DNA of 64,000 nucleotides. Origin: Algibacter_G agarivorans (GTDB taxonomy: Bacteria; Bacteroidota; Bacteroidia; Flavobacteriales; Flavobacteriaceae). The position numbers were made by a program, and so were the translations under genes. The stretch covers positions 1 through 64,000 of the forward strand of contig NZ_BAABJJ010000028.1 of the NCBI RefSeq assembly GCF_039543245.1. The letters run 5' to 3'. A model generated the notes under the pieces. The model was not told the origin of the DNA. It saw only the letters and a list, made by a program, of their open reading frames with translations, and did not search any database. Positions 8,748 through 17,032 of this stretch are shown in pieces (within the stretch, counting starts at the first letter, position 1; every line of letters begins with the position of its first letter).

Positions 8748-9242
8748 TTACGGATTTAGTATGGTTCTAAGTTTGGTTTTGATCCTGCTCATTTTCACGC
8801 GCGCATTCACTTCGCTAATTCCCATGGTTTCGCTAATTTCTCTGTAGTCCTTGTCTTCTAAATATAAAAAGACAAGTGCTTTTTCAATATCGTTTAATTG
8901 ATGTACAGCCTTGTATAGTACTTTTAATTGTTGTTCTTCTGTATCATCATAATTTTCCGCTTTTATTTTAAAAGAAACACCTTCAAAATCTTGAGTTTTA
9001 ATAGTTCGTTTAGATTTTCTGTATAAGGTAATTGCGGTATTTAAACCTACACGATACATCCATGTACTGAACTTAGCATCGCCTCTAAATTTAGGATAGG
9101 CGCGCCAAAGTTGAATGGTTATTTCTTGAAATAAATCGTTATGAGCATCGTAATTATTAGTATACAAACGGCAAACTTTGTGTACAATATTTTGATGCTT
9201 TTCTAGCAATTCAACAAAACTATGTTTTAGTTCTTTATTCAA
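8748..9242 (-). CDS. RNA polymerase sigma factor, ECF subfamily
   Basis: A 164-residue sigma-70 family factor with only regions 2 and 4, the ECF layout. Region 2 spans roughly 10-80, including DLFQEITIQLWRAYPKF and the FSTWMYRVGLNTA segment. Region 4 spans roughly 110-160, including DIEKALVFLYLEDKDYREIS and the DNA-reading helix EVNARVKMSRIKTKL. It would direct RNA polymerase to a small set of stress or envelope promoters. It is the first gene of a two-gene operon with the four-helix membrane protein downstream. Confidence 0.93.
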   Translation of the reverse strand: MNKELKHSFVELLEKHQNIVHKVCRLYTNNYDAHNDLFQEITIQLWRAYPKFRGDAKFSTWMYRVGLNTAITLYRKSKRTIKTQDFEGVSFKIKAENYDDTEEQQLKVLYKAVHQLNDIEKALVFLYLEDKDYREISETMGISEVNARVKMSRIKTKLRTILNP

Positions 9243-9750
9243 TCTGATGGTTTAGTTATAATGTAAGTAGCCTAATGTTTTAAAACGTTACAGTAATGTG
9301 GAAATAATATTTGGAAATTAAAATAAAACGAAATGATAATGGTGTTGAAATTCATTTTATTTTTGTGATTTTTTATAAGGTTAGTTGAAAATTTATGTAA
9401 AAATCAGCTTTATAATCTGATTTGTAATATTTTAATATATTGTTATAAAGGATGTCTATGATGCATTTTTAGACCTGATATGATAATTTTACACTGATCT
9501 GTTACTACTAATATGTGAAAAATTAAATTACTTAAAATTGGTAAAAAATATATTTTATTTTATCTCTTTTTTGAATATTGACTTATCTCATTTTCAGTGT
9601 TGTTTTTCAGTGTACTTATATCCTTTTTTTTTGATAGTTTTCCTGCGCTGTCCCTGTAACTATTGGGACGGCACAAGTAAACTTTATCGGTTGTTAAACT
9701 AAGATAGTTGGAGTTTTTTTTGCAAAGTTAAGTGCTCTATATTTCAAATA
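9243..9750. other. Gene-free stretch upstream of the ECF sigma gene
   Basis: These 508 very AT-rich bases hold no credible open frame. They must contain the sigma operon promoter on the minus strand. Visible features are a small hairpin near 9400 (AAATCAG/CTGATTT), a TATTTTTG string at 9358-9365 on the plus strand with no suitably spaced TTG, and the palindromic repeat at 9651-9668. Confidence 0.5.
9651..9668. repeat. 18-bp dispersed palindromic repeat, copy 2
   Basis: TCCCTGTAACTATTGGGA matches copy 1 (4841-4858) at 15 of 18 positions. With one extra base each side the outer arms GTCCC and GGGAC pair perfectly. Confidence 0.5.
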
Positions 9751-10146
9751 TCACCTATTATCAATATCTTTAATATGATGCTCCCAAGCTTTAGCAGAAA
9801 TTTGAATTTCAACAATTAAAAGCGATAGCGAAGCAATTAATAAAATTAGCGCTAAACCAAAAACCCAAACTGCAATGGTATTTTGCTGTATGTAAATTAA
9901 AAACATAGTCAGTACACAAAACAATAAGCTGGTAATGCCCAATATTTGCATGTATCTGGTAAGGTATAAACGATGCTTTATGTTTTTAATTTGTTTAAAA
10001 AAACGCTCATCATGATTTTTTTGATACTTATCATATAAATCCCTAATTGCAGCAGTGTAGGCTATAAACCTATTGGTATAGGCTAGCATAATTAATGATA
10101 TTGCTGAAAATAAAAGGGCCGGTGTTGTAAGTGTTAATTCTTCCAT
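9751..10146 (-). CDS. DUF2721 family membrane protein
   Basis: A 131-residue protein with three hydrophobic segments, at about 8-24, 67-87 and 93-113, the second and third forming a close pair. A basic loop with RDLYDKYQKNHDERF lies after the first helix, and ITSLLFCVLTMFLIYIQ marks the second. This matches the DUF2721 family, whose function is unknown. Its start codon lies 66 bp from that of the divergent DUF2851 gene. Confidence 0.8.
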   Translation of the reverse strand: MEELTLTTPALLFSAISLIMLAYTNRFIAYTAAIRDLYDKYQKNHDERFFKQIKNIKHRLYLTRYMQILGITSLLFCVLTMFLIYIQQNTIAVWVFGLALILLIASLSLLIVEIQISAKAWEHHIKDIDNR

Positions 10147-10212
10147 CGAAAAGTTTCCCCAAATTTATACAACTTTAAAGGAATAAGACTAATATTTTTA
10201 TATTTTAGTTGC

Positions 10213-11484
10213 ATGCAAGAAGACTTTCTACATTACATCTGGAAACATAAAAAAATTGAGATTAGTAAATTGAAAACAACAGCAGATGAATCTATTTTAG
10301 TTAGTCAAGTAGGGCAGCATAATTTTAATTCGGGACCAGATTTTTTTAATGCAAAACTTAAAATAGGCGAGCAGCTTTGGGCTGGAAATGTAGAAATCCA
10401 CATCAAATCATCCGATTGGTTTTTGCATAACCACGAACAAGATAAAGCTTATGATAATGTCATTCTGCATGTGGTATGGGAACATGATATTGAAGTTTTT
10501 AGAAAAGATAATACAACAATTCCAACATTACAGCTTAAGGATTTTACAGATGCAGGACTTTTAAATAATTACGAAAAGCTATTTTCTAAACAAAACAAAT
10601 GGATTAATTGTGAAAATGATTTTGGGTCAATAGACGATTTTGTTTTAGATAATTGGTTAGAACGTTTGTATTTTGAGCGTTTAGAACGAAAATCAAAAAC
10701 CATTGAAACGCTTTTGCAAGAATCAGAAAACGATTGGGAAGCGGTTTTGTTTAAAATGCTAGTTAAAAACTTTGGACTTAAGGTAAATGGCGAATCGTTT
10801 TTTAGTTTAGCGCAGTCTATCGATTTTTCGATAGTAAGGAAGACGCAATCCAATCAGCAGGCTCTAGAAGCACTATTATTTGGGCAAGCAGGTTTTTTAG
10901 AACAAGATATTGAAGGCGCCTATTATTTAAGTTTGGCAAAAGAGTATCAATTTCTAAAGCAAAAATTTAAACTAGAAAACAATCAAGTATTACCCATTCA
11001 GTTTTTTAGATTACGTCCACCAAATTTTCCAACTATCAGATTATCGCAATTAGCAAGTTTGTATCATGAACATCAAAATTTATTTTCAAAAGTTATAGAA
11101 ACAGACCAGTTAGATGGCTTTTATGAACTTTTTAAAGTATCGACTTCTACATTTTGGAAAACGCATTACACGTTTCAAAAAGAATCAAAATCATCAACAA
11201 AAACACTTACAAAATCATTTGTAGATTTATTGCTAATCAATACGATACTTCCATTAAAGTTTTGTTACGCCAAGCAAAGAGGCGAAGAGGTTGATGGGGG
11301 GGTAATTAAGTTGGCCAACGCTATTAATTCAGAAAAAAATAGCATTATCAATGCGTTTAATAATTTGAAAAAAGTATCTAAATCGGCACTAAGTTCGCAA
11401 GCATTCATTCAATTAAAAACAGAATACTGCAATAAAAATAAATGTTTACAATGTGCGGTTGGTAATACTCTTATTAACAAATAG
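10213..11484 (+). CDS. DUF2851 family protein
   Basis: A 423-residue cytoplasmic protein recognised as DUF2851 from its N-terminal half: FLHYIWKHKKI, the GQHNFNSGPDFFNAKLKIG block, WAGNVEIHIKSSDW, and YDNVILHVVWEHD. The C-terminus carries cysteines in EYCNKNKCLQCAVGN, close to a zinc or iron-sulfur site in spacing. The family is common in Bacteroidota and has no established function. The gene is followed after 44 bp by the PspC-like gene and may be co-transcribed with it and the K+ channel gene. Confidence 0.88.
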   Translation: MQEDFLHYIWKHKKIEISKLKTTADESILVSQVGQHNFNSGPDFFNAKLKIGEQLWAGNVEIHIKSSDWFLHNHEQDKAYDNVILHVVWEHDIEVFRKDNTTIPTLQLKDFTDAGLLNNYEKLFSKQNKWINCENDFGSIDDFVLDNWLERLYFERLERKSKTIETLLQESENDWEAVLFKMLVKNFGLKVNGESFFSLAQSIDFSIVRKTQSNQQALEALLFGQAGFLEQDIEGAYYLSLAKEYQFLKQKFKLENNQVLPIQFFRLRPPNFPTIRLSQLASLYHEHQNLFSKVIETDQLDGFYELFKVSTSTFWKTHYTFQKESKSSTKTLTKSFVDLLLINTILPLKFCYAKQRGEEVDGGVIKLANAINSEKNSIINAFNNLKKVSKSALSSQAFIQLKTEYCNKNKCLQCAVGNTLINK

Positions 11485-11528
11485 ACTTATATGCTTTTAA
11501 ACTAAAAAAGGAAGTGTTAAATTGCAGC

Positions 11529-11756
11529 ATGAATAATATCTACAAGCCTTTATTATTTTTCCAAAAACATGGGTATTATGTTTGCCAACGAATAGCAGAC
11601 CGATTTGGTATTAGAGCAAAAGTGGTACGGACTTCTTTTATGTACCTCACTTTTGTAACCGTTGGTTTTGGTTTTGCGCTATATCTGTTTTTGGCCTTTT
11701 GGATGCATATTAAAGATTTGGTTTATACAAAACGCTCATCTGTTTTCGATTTATGA
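11529..11756 (+). CDS. PspC domain protein, small
   Basis: A 75-residue protein with a PspC-type fold: an N-terminal segment including QKHGYYVCQRIADRFGIRAK and one long membrane helix (VVRTSFMYLTFVTVGFGFALYLFLAFWM). ATG 11529 is preferred to the in-frame GTG at 11514 because homologues begin at the MNxIY position. Its last four bases (ATGA) overlap the start of the potassium channel gene, which suggests coupled translation and perhaps a functional link. PspC proteins are envelope-stress components elsewhere; a role here is not shown. Confidence 0.8.
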   Translation: MNNIYKPLLFFQKHGYYVCQRIADRFGIRAKVVRTSFMYLTFVTVGFGFALYLFLAFWMHIKDLVYTKRSSVFDL

Positions 11757-12772
11757 ATCCATTGATAAAATTTTTCAGGACCAAAATTTATACAGCTGTT
11801 CTTCTATTGGTTGTCATTATGCTTATTGGTGTTACTGGGTATAAAATGATATCGGGCTACTCATGGGTCGATGCGTTTTATATGACGGTTATCACTATGA
11901 CCACAGTTGGTTTTGGGGAAGTCGTTCCGCTTGACGATCAGTCTAAAATTTTTACCATATTTTTAATTTTGGCGAGTGTTGTTATTGTGGGTTATGCTTT
12001 ATCTATAATTACAGAATACATTTTAAGTAAAAACAATGTTGAAGAATTAAAACACAAAAAGATGCAAAAAATGATTGAAAGTTTTAAGAACCACATTGTA
12101 ATATGTGGCTACGGAAGAAACGGCAAGCAAGCAGCCATAAAGTTGAAAGCTTACAAGAAACAGTTTGTAGTTATTGAAAAGAATAAAGAAATGGAAGAGC
12201 GCTTGCAGCTGGATGAGGTGCCGTATGTAATTGGAAACGCAAATGAAGATGAAACTCTAATAGCAGCAGGTGTGGAAAGAGCATCCTGTTTTATTTCGGC
12301 ATTGCCAAACGATGCAGATAATTTGTTTGTGGTACTTTCTGCAAGACAACTAAATAGCAAAATAAATATAATTAGTCGCGCATCAAATGAATCGTCTTAT
12401 GATAAATTAAAATTTGCTGGTGCAAATAATGTGATATTGCCTGATAAAATAGGAGGTGATCATATGGCTTCTTTAGTAGTTGTTCCTGGGTTAATGGAAT
12501 TTATTGATAATTTATCTATTGTCGGTAAGTCTAATATCAATATTGAAGAAGTTGCAGTTGAAAAATTTTATGATGCCAATAAGCCTAGAACTATAAAAGG
12601 TTTAGATCTTCGCAGAAAAACGGGATGTTCGGTTATTGGTTATAAAGATGAAAACGGCAAATATATGGTAAATCCTGAAGCAGACATGGAACTTGCCAGG
12701 CATTCAAAAATTATTGTTCTTGGTAGACCAGAACAAATTGAGGCATTAAATACCGAGTACGGCATCGATTAG
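11753..12772 (+). CDS. Two-helix potassium channel with RCK (TrkA-N/TrkA-C) domain
   Basis: A 339-residue K+ channel of the MthK/Kch architecture. TM1 is at about 12-30, the pore helix and selectivity filter TVGFGE are at 51-56, and TM2 is at about 65-88. A charged linker leads into the RCK N-domain with the nucleotide-binding loop ICGYGRNGKQAA (117-128), followed by an RCK C-domain ending near 335. RCK domains gate the pore in response to ligands such as Ca2+ or nucleotides. It overlaps the upstream PspC-like gene by 4 bp. Confidence 0.92.
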   Translation: MNPLIKFFRTKIYTAVLLLVVIMLIGVTGYKMISGYSWVDAFYMTVITMTTVGFGEVVPLDDQSKIFTIFLILASVVIVGYALSIITEYILSKNNVEELKHKKMQKMIESFKNHIVICGYGRNGKQAAIKLKAYKKQFVVIEKNKEMEERLQLDEVPYVIGNANEDETLIAAGVERASCFISALPNDADNLFVVLSARQLNSKINIISRASNESSYDKLKFAGANNVILPDKIGGDHMASLVVVPGLMEFIDNLSIVGKSNINIEEVAVEKFYDANKPRTIKGLDLRRKTGCSVIGYKDENGKYMVNPEADMELARHSKIIVLGRPEQIEALNTEYGID

Positions 12773-12879
12773 TAAATAGCTATTTTAACTACCATTGTTT
12801 TAAATAATCAGTTTTTTTTAGCATCTTGCTAGCTTTTAGCGCGAATATTTCAATAAAACACTAACCAATATTCTTTTTT

Positions 12880-14481
12880 ATGAAGAAGTACCTGCTTTCA
12901 ATTTTCACTTTAATAACTCCATTTTTAACTTTTGCTCAAGAAGCTGCCAACAAAGGTATAGATCAAATCATTGATGAGAAATTTGGTAACGCCACAGGTT
13001 GGTTTGTAAACGCTGTTTTTTACCAAATTCCTTTTTCAGAGGATGTTAAGATATATTGGGTGTTGTTTCCATTAATATTGGGTGCTTTATATTTTACAGT
13101 GTATTTTAAATTTATAAATTTTAGTGGTTTTTTTACATCTATAAACATTGTAAGAGGTAATTATGATGATTTAGAAGATAGGGCTAACCATAAAGTTGAA
13201 ATTTCAAAATCTAAATTTACTGATGAAGATGATAATCCAGACACCATAAGAATTGAAGGACATGAGGGGGAGGTGTCGCATTTCCAAGCGTTAACAGCGG
13301 CCTTATCGGCAACTGTTGGTTTAGGTAATATTGCTGGTGTTGCCATTGCAGTTTCTATTGGCGGTGCGGGTGCCACGTTTTGGATGATCGTTGCAGGGTT
13401 TTTAGGGATGGCATCAAAATTTGTAGAGTGTACACTTGGTGTAAAATATCGAGATATTGAAGATGACGGAACGGTGTATGGAGGTCCCATGTATTATTTA
13501 ACCAAAGGATTGAAGTCTAAAGGGCTCGGTGGTTTAGGTAAAGTTTTAGCCGTATTATTTGCCATTTTTGTTATAGGCGGTTCCTTTGGAGGCGGCAATA
13601 TGTTTCAGGTTAATCAAGCTTTTCAGCTTGTAGAAAACATAACAGGAGGCGAAAATTCATTTCTTCATGGAAACGGATGGGCTTTTGGAGTGGTAATGGC
13701 CATTTTAGTTGGTATTGTGATTATTGGAGGTATTAAAAAAATAGCCAAAGTAACAGATAAAATTGTACCTTTTATGGTAGCAATATATGTCGCGGCTTCA
13801 CTATTTGTGATTTTTGCTAATTTCAGTATGCTTGGTGATGCCTTTGCTCAAATATATAACGGTGCATTTAGCCCAGAAGGAATAGCAGGTGGAGCTGTAG
13901 GTGTATTGGTTCAAGGGTTTAGACGTGCAGCATTTTCGAACGAAGCAGGTATTGGTTCGGCATCAATTGCGCATTCAGCAGTAAAAACAAAATACGCAGC
14001 CAGTGAAGGTATGGTAGCTTTATTAGAACCATTTATTGATACGGTTGTAGTGTGTACTATGACGGCTTTAGTATTGATTATTACAGGAAATGTTGCTGCA
14101 GAAAATGCATCTCTAAACGATGCTCAAGCTATTTTATTAACATCTGGAGCTTTTGAATCTGCTATTTCTTGGTTTCCTTATGTTTTGACTATTGCAGTCG
14201 TATTGTTTGCATTCAGTTCTATGATATCTTGGTCGTATTATGGATTTCAGGGTTGGTCTTACCTATTCGGTAGAACGAAAAAAGCAGAGTATTCATATAA
14301 AATATTATTCTGCTTGTTTGTTATTATCGGATCAGCTGCTAGCTTAGGGTCTGTAATAGGTTTTTCTGATGCTATGGTTTTTGCTATGATGGTGCCAAAT
14401 ATGGTAGGTTTAGTGATACTAGCACCAAAAGTTAGAGATGAACTTAATAAATATATGAAAGCTATTAAAGATAGAACTTAA
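12880..14481 (+). CDS. Sodium:alanine symporter family protein (AGCS)
   Basis: A 533-residue inner-membrane secondary transporter that takes up alanine or glycine with Na+. AGCS motifs are present: LSATVGLGNIAGVA near residue 145 and RRAAFSNEAGIGSASIAHSA near 349. About ten further membrane helices follow the N-terminal ones. It has an N-terminal addition compared with E. coli DagA: a cleavable-looking signal peptide (MKKYLLSIFTLITPFLTFAQ) and about 35 residues before the first transporter helix, plus an acidic insert at about 95-125. This form is common in Flavobacteriaceae. The gene is 12 bp upstream of the HhH protein gene. Confidence 0.93.
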   Translation: MKKYLLSIFTLITPFLTFAQEAANKGIDQIIDEKFGNATGWFVNAVFYQIPFSEDVKIYWVLFPLILGALYFTVYFKFINFSGFFTSINIVRGNYDDLEDRANHKVEISKSKFTDEDDNPDTIRIEGHEGEVSHFQALTAALSATVGLGNIAGVAIAVSIGGAGATFWMIVAGFLGMASKFVECTLGVKYRDIEDDGTVYGGPMYYLTKGLKSKGLGGLGKVLAVLFAIFVIGGSFGGGNMFQVNQAFQLVENITGGENSFLHGNGWAFGVVMAILVGIVIIGGIKKIAKVTDKIVPFMVAIYVAASLFVIFANFSMLGDAFAQIYNGAFSPEGIAGGAVGVLVQGFRRAAFSNEAGIGSASIAHSAVKTKYAASEGMVALLEPFIDTVVVCTMTALVLIITGNVAAENASLNDAQAILLTSGAFESAISWFPYVLTIAVVLFAFSSMISWSYYGFQGWSYLFGRTKKAEYSYKILFCLFVIIGSAASLGSVIGFSDAMVFAMMVPNMVGLVILAPKVRDELNKYMKAIKDRT

Positions 14482-14493
14482 AGAATAAGAGTA

Positions 14494-15387
14494 ATGCGAA
14501 ATTTTAAATCCCATGTCGTGTTTTCTAAAGCGCAACGCCATGGGATTTTTTTATTGTTAATATTAATTGTGGTGTGTCAATGCGTTTATTTTTTAATCGT
14601 CCCGATAACTAGGGGGATCTCTACGGAAGACATTCAAGTTAATAAAGAAGAATTAGCAAAATTCACTAAAGAAATTGATTCGCTTAAATTAGTTGAGCTT
14701 GAAGCCAGAAAACCAAAAACATACCCTTTCAATCCAAATTATATAACAGATTATAAGGGAGCAACATTAGGAATGACTAATGAAGAAATTGACAGATTAT
14801 TAGCCTTTAGAAAACAAAATAAATGGATTAATTCTACCAAGCAATTTCAGGAAGTCACTAAAGTTTCAGATTCACTTTTAAATACCATATCTCCATATTT
14901 TAAATTCCCAGAATGGGTCACTAATACCAATACTAAAACCAATTCAAATTATTCCTATACAAATAAACCAAAAACATTTGCCCAAAAACAAGATTTAAAT
15001 ATAGCTACGGCTCAGCAACTTCAAAAAGTAAATGGCATTGGCGAATATTATGCTGAACGCATTATAAAACTCAGAAATAAATTTAAAGGAGGCTTTATTG
15101 CCGATGTTCAACTTCAAGATGTATATGGATTGACGCCCGAAGTGATTGAAAAAATAACAAACGATTTTACAGTAAAAACGCCAAGGTTTATCCAAAAAAT
15201 CAATATAAATATAGCAACAGTAGATGAGCTGGTTACCATTCAGCATATCGACTACGATTTAGCACATGATATTATTGAGCAACGTCAACTAAGATCCGGT
15301 TTTAAGTCGTTAGGCGAATTAACAAAAGTTAAAGACTTCCCTGTAAATAAAATCGAGATAATTGAATTATATTTGTCGCTCGATTAA
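14494..15387 (+). CDS. Helix-hairpin-helix protein, ComEA-like, membrane-anchored
   Basis: A 297-residue protein with one N-terminal membrane helix (about 17-37), a linker, and three helix-hairpin-helix units. The units lie around 85-135 (MTNEEIDRLLAFRKQNKW), 166-225 (LNIATAQQLQKVNGIG, with the classic hairpin GIG) and 232-295 (NIATVDELVTIQHID). HhH units bind DNA backbone; ComEA-like proteins take part in DNA uptake, though here the role is inferred. Residues 36-42 (VPITRGI), just after the membrane helix, are encoded by a copy of the 18-bp dispersed repeat. Confidence 0.85.
   Translation: MRNFKSHVVFSKAQRHGIFLLLILIVVCQCVYFLIVPITRGISTEDIQVNKEELAKFTKEIDSLKLVELEARKPKTYPFNPNYITDYKGATLGMTNEEIDRLLAFRKQNKWINSTKQFQEVTKVSDSLLNTISPYFKFPEWVTNTNTKTNSNYSYTNKPKTFAQKQDLNIATAQQLQKVNGIGEYYAERIIKLRNKFKGGFIADVQLQDVYGLTPEVIEKITNDFTVKTPRFIQKININIATVDELVTIQHIDYDLAHDIIEQRQLRSGFKSLGELTKVKDFPVNKIEIIELYLSLD
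14600..14617. repeat. 18-bp dispersed palindromic repeat, copy 3, inside a coding region
   Basis: TCCCGATAACTAGGGGGA matches copy 1 (4841-4858) at 15 of 18 positions. It lies in frame within the HhH protein gene and supplies codons 36-42. Confidence 0.5.
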
Positions 15388-15456
15388 GTTGTTCTTGAAT
15401 TTTAATAAATTGTCAAGACAATTAATGGAACAAAAAAAAAGAAAAACGTTGCGTTT

Positions 15457-16623
15457 ATGAATAGCATGTACTTCACCGAAGAGCATAATCTTTTTAGAAA
15501 AAGCCTTCAAGATTTTTTGCAAAAAGAAGTTGTCCCACATATTGAAAATTGGGAAAAGCAAGGTCGTATCGACAGGTTTATTTGGAGAAAATTTGGAGAT
15601 ATGGGCTTTTTTGGGATTAACTATCCAGAAGCTTATGGCGGGATGAATCTGGATCTTTTCTACACGATTATATTACAAGAGGAGCTTCAAAAAATAAATT
15701 CAGGTGGTTTTGCAGCCGCCATTTGGGCGCATGTTTATTTGGCAATGACGCATCTTAATGCCGAAGGGAGCGAAACAATAAAACAAAATTATTTAGTACC
15801 AAGTATTGCTGGCGATAAAATAGGATGTTTATGTATTACAGAACCTTCTGGAGGTAGTGATGTTGCAAGTATGCTTACTACAGCTGTTAAAAATGGAGAC
15901 CATTACTTGGTCAACGGATCAAAAACATTTATTACCAATGGGATTTATAGCGATTATTTGGTAGTAGCTGCAAAAACAAATCCAGAATTGGGTAATAAAG
16001 GGATGAGTATTTTTGTAGTCGATCGAGAGACTCCTGGTATTACAGCAACAAAATTAGATAAGTTAGGATGGAGAGCATCGGATACTGCTGAAATTGCCTT
16101 CGATAATGTTAAAATCCCTATTGCCAATATCTTAGGAGAAGAAAATCAAGGATTCGGGTATATCATGCAGCACTTTTCGCTTGAGCGATTAGTTATGGGC
16201 GTTAACGCACATGCACGTGCAGAATATGCTTTAGAGTACGCATTGCAATATATGAGTGAGCGTAAAGCTTTTGGGAAGTCTATTAATGAGTTTCAAGCTT
16301 TAAGACACAGTATTGCCGATTTGTATTCCGATATGGAAATCTGTAAAGCGTTTAATTATTCCGTAACTTATAGGTTAAGCAAAGGAGATTATGTCGTTAA
16401 AGAAGCAACCATGTCAAAACTAAAGTCGACTAAAATGGCAGATGAAGTAATTTACCAGTGTCTTCAATTTTTGGGTGGTTACGGTTATATGGAAAATTAT
16501 CCAATGGCTAGATTATGGCGCGATAGTAGGCTAGGGCCCATTGGTGGAGGAACCTCTGAAATTCTTCGTGAAATCCTTGCAAAAATCATTATAGATAAAA
16601 AAGAATACAAGCCAGCAACTTAA
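15457..16623 (+). CDS. Acyl-CoA dehydrogenase, long-chain/isovaleryl type
   Basis: A 388-residue FAD enzyme that makes the alpha,beta double bond of acyl-CoA in beta-oxidation or branched-chain amino acid breakdown. Substrate and FAD motifs CITEPSGGSDVA (near 126) and NGSKTFITNG (153-162) are intact. At the position where medium-chain enzymes have the catalytic Glu the sequence is PIGGGTSEI, with Gly; as in long-chain and isovaleryl enzymes the base is then expected to be Glu243 in SLERLVMG. The start could also be the second Met at 15466. The true substrate is not determinable. Confidence 0.9.
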   Translation: MNSMYFTEEHNLFRKSLQDFLQKEVVPHIENWEKQGRIDRFIWRKFGDMGFFGINYPEAYGGMNLDLFYTIILQEELQKINSGGFAAAIWAHVYLAMTHLNAEGSETIKQNYLVPSIAGDKIGCLCITEPSGGSDVASMLTTAVKNGDHYLVNGSKTFITNGIYSDYLVVAAKTNPELGNKGMSIFVVDRETPGITATKLDKLGWRASDTAEIAFDNVKIPIANILGEENQGFGYIMQHFSLERLVMGVNAHARAEYALEYALQYMSERKAFGKSINEFQALRHSIADLYSDMEICKAFNYSVTYRLSKGDYVVKEATMSKLKSTKMADEVIYQCLQFLGGYGYMENYPMARLWRDSRLGPIGGGTSEILREILAKIIIDKKEYKPAT

Positions 16624-16635
16624 AAAAACATAATT

Positions 16636-16669
16636 TTGAATGTAGTATTTAGAATATATTATATATTTG
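16636..16669 (+). promoter_or_regulatory. Promoter of rpsU
   Basis: A TTG at 16636-16638 and a perfect Bacteroidota -7 box TATATTTG at 16662-16669 are separated by 23 bp, within the range known for Flavobacterium. The start point is expected near 16675, giving a leader of about 33 nucleotides. Confidence 0.75.
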
Positions 16670-16691
16670 CACCCTGAAAATTCTAAAAGAG

Positions 16692-16698
16692 AGGAGGT
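16692..16698 (+). promoter_or_regulatory. Strong Shine-Dalgarno sequence of rpsU
   Basis: AGGAGGT lies 9 to 10 bases before ATG 16708. Most genes of this window have A-rich leaders with no such motif, as is normal for Bacteroidota. Retention of a Shine-Dalgarno in front of rpsU is a known exception in Flavobacteriia: the protein bS21 helps to hide the anti-Shine-Dalgarno end of 16S rRNA, so ribosomes lacking bS21 can read this site and restore its level. Confidence 0.85.
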
Positions 16699-16707
16699 TA
16701 AGATACG

Positions 16708-16902
16708 ATGTTAAGAATCCCAGTTAAAGAAGGAGAAAATATAGATAGAGCATTAAAACGTTACAAGCGCAAGTTTGTTAAGACTACTGTTAAAAATCAG
16801 TTGCAAGAGCGTAAGCAATATAGCAAACCTTCAGTTGTACGTAGAGTGGAAATTCAAAAAGCCCAATACATTCAAGGGCTAAGAGATGCAGAAGAGGTTT
16901 AG
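16708..16902 (+). CDS. rpsU: 30S ribosomal protein bS21
   Basis: A 64-residue basic protein of the small subunit, near the platform and the 3' end of 16S rRNA. MLRIPVKEGENIDRALKRYKRKF is the conserved start and KPSVVRRVEIQKAQYIQ the basic tail. It is transcribed from its own promoter, has a Shine-Dalgarno, and is closed by a hairpin terminator at 16927-16950, so it is a single-gene unit with likely autogenous translational control. Confidence 0.97.
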   Translation: MLRIPVKEGENIDRALKRYKRKFVKTTVKNQLQERKQYSKPSVVRRVEIQKAQYIQGLRDAEEV

Positions 16903-16926
16903 TAATCTGCAATAAATATTAAAAAT

Positions 16927-16950
16927 CCCGCTTTATGCGGGTTTTTTTTT
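16927..16950 (+). terminator. Rho-independent terminator of rpsU
   Basis: CCCGC (16927-16931) pairs with GCGGG (16937-16941) around a TTTAT loop and is followed by nine Ts. Confidence 0.9.
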
Positions 16951-17032
16951 GCTCAAACATTAAATAAAAAGGTCGTACATTTAACTTATAGAATCTAAAA
17001 ATTTAATTGTCCAAAAATCTATTTATCTAATT

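Noticed and set aside
9358..9365. TATTTTTG box on the plus strand upstream of the sigma gene
   Set aside because: No TTG at 17-23 bp upstream and no plus-strand gene follows for 850 bp.
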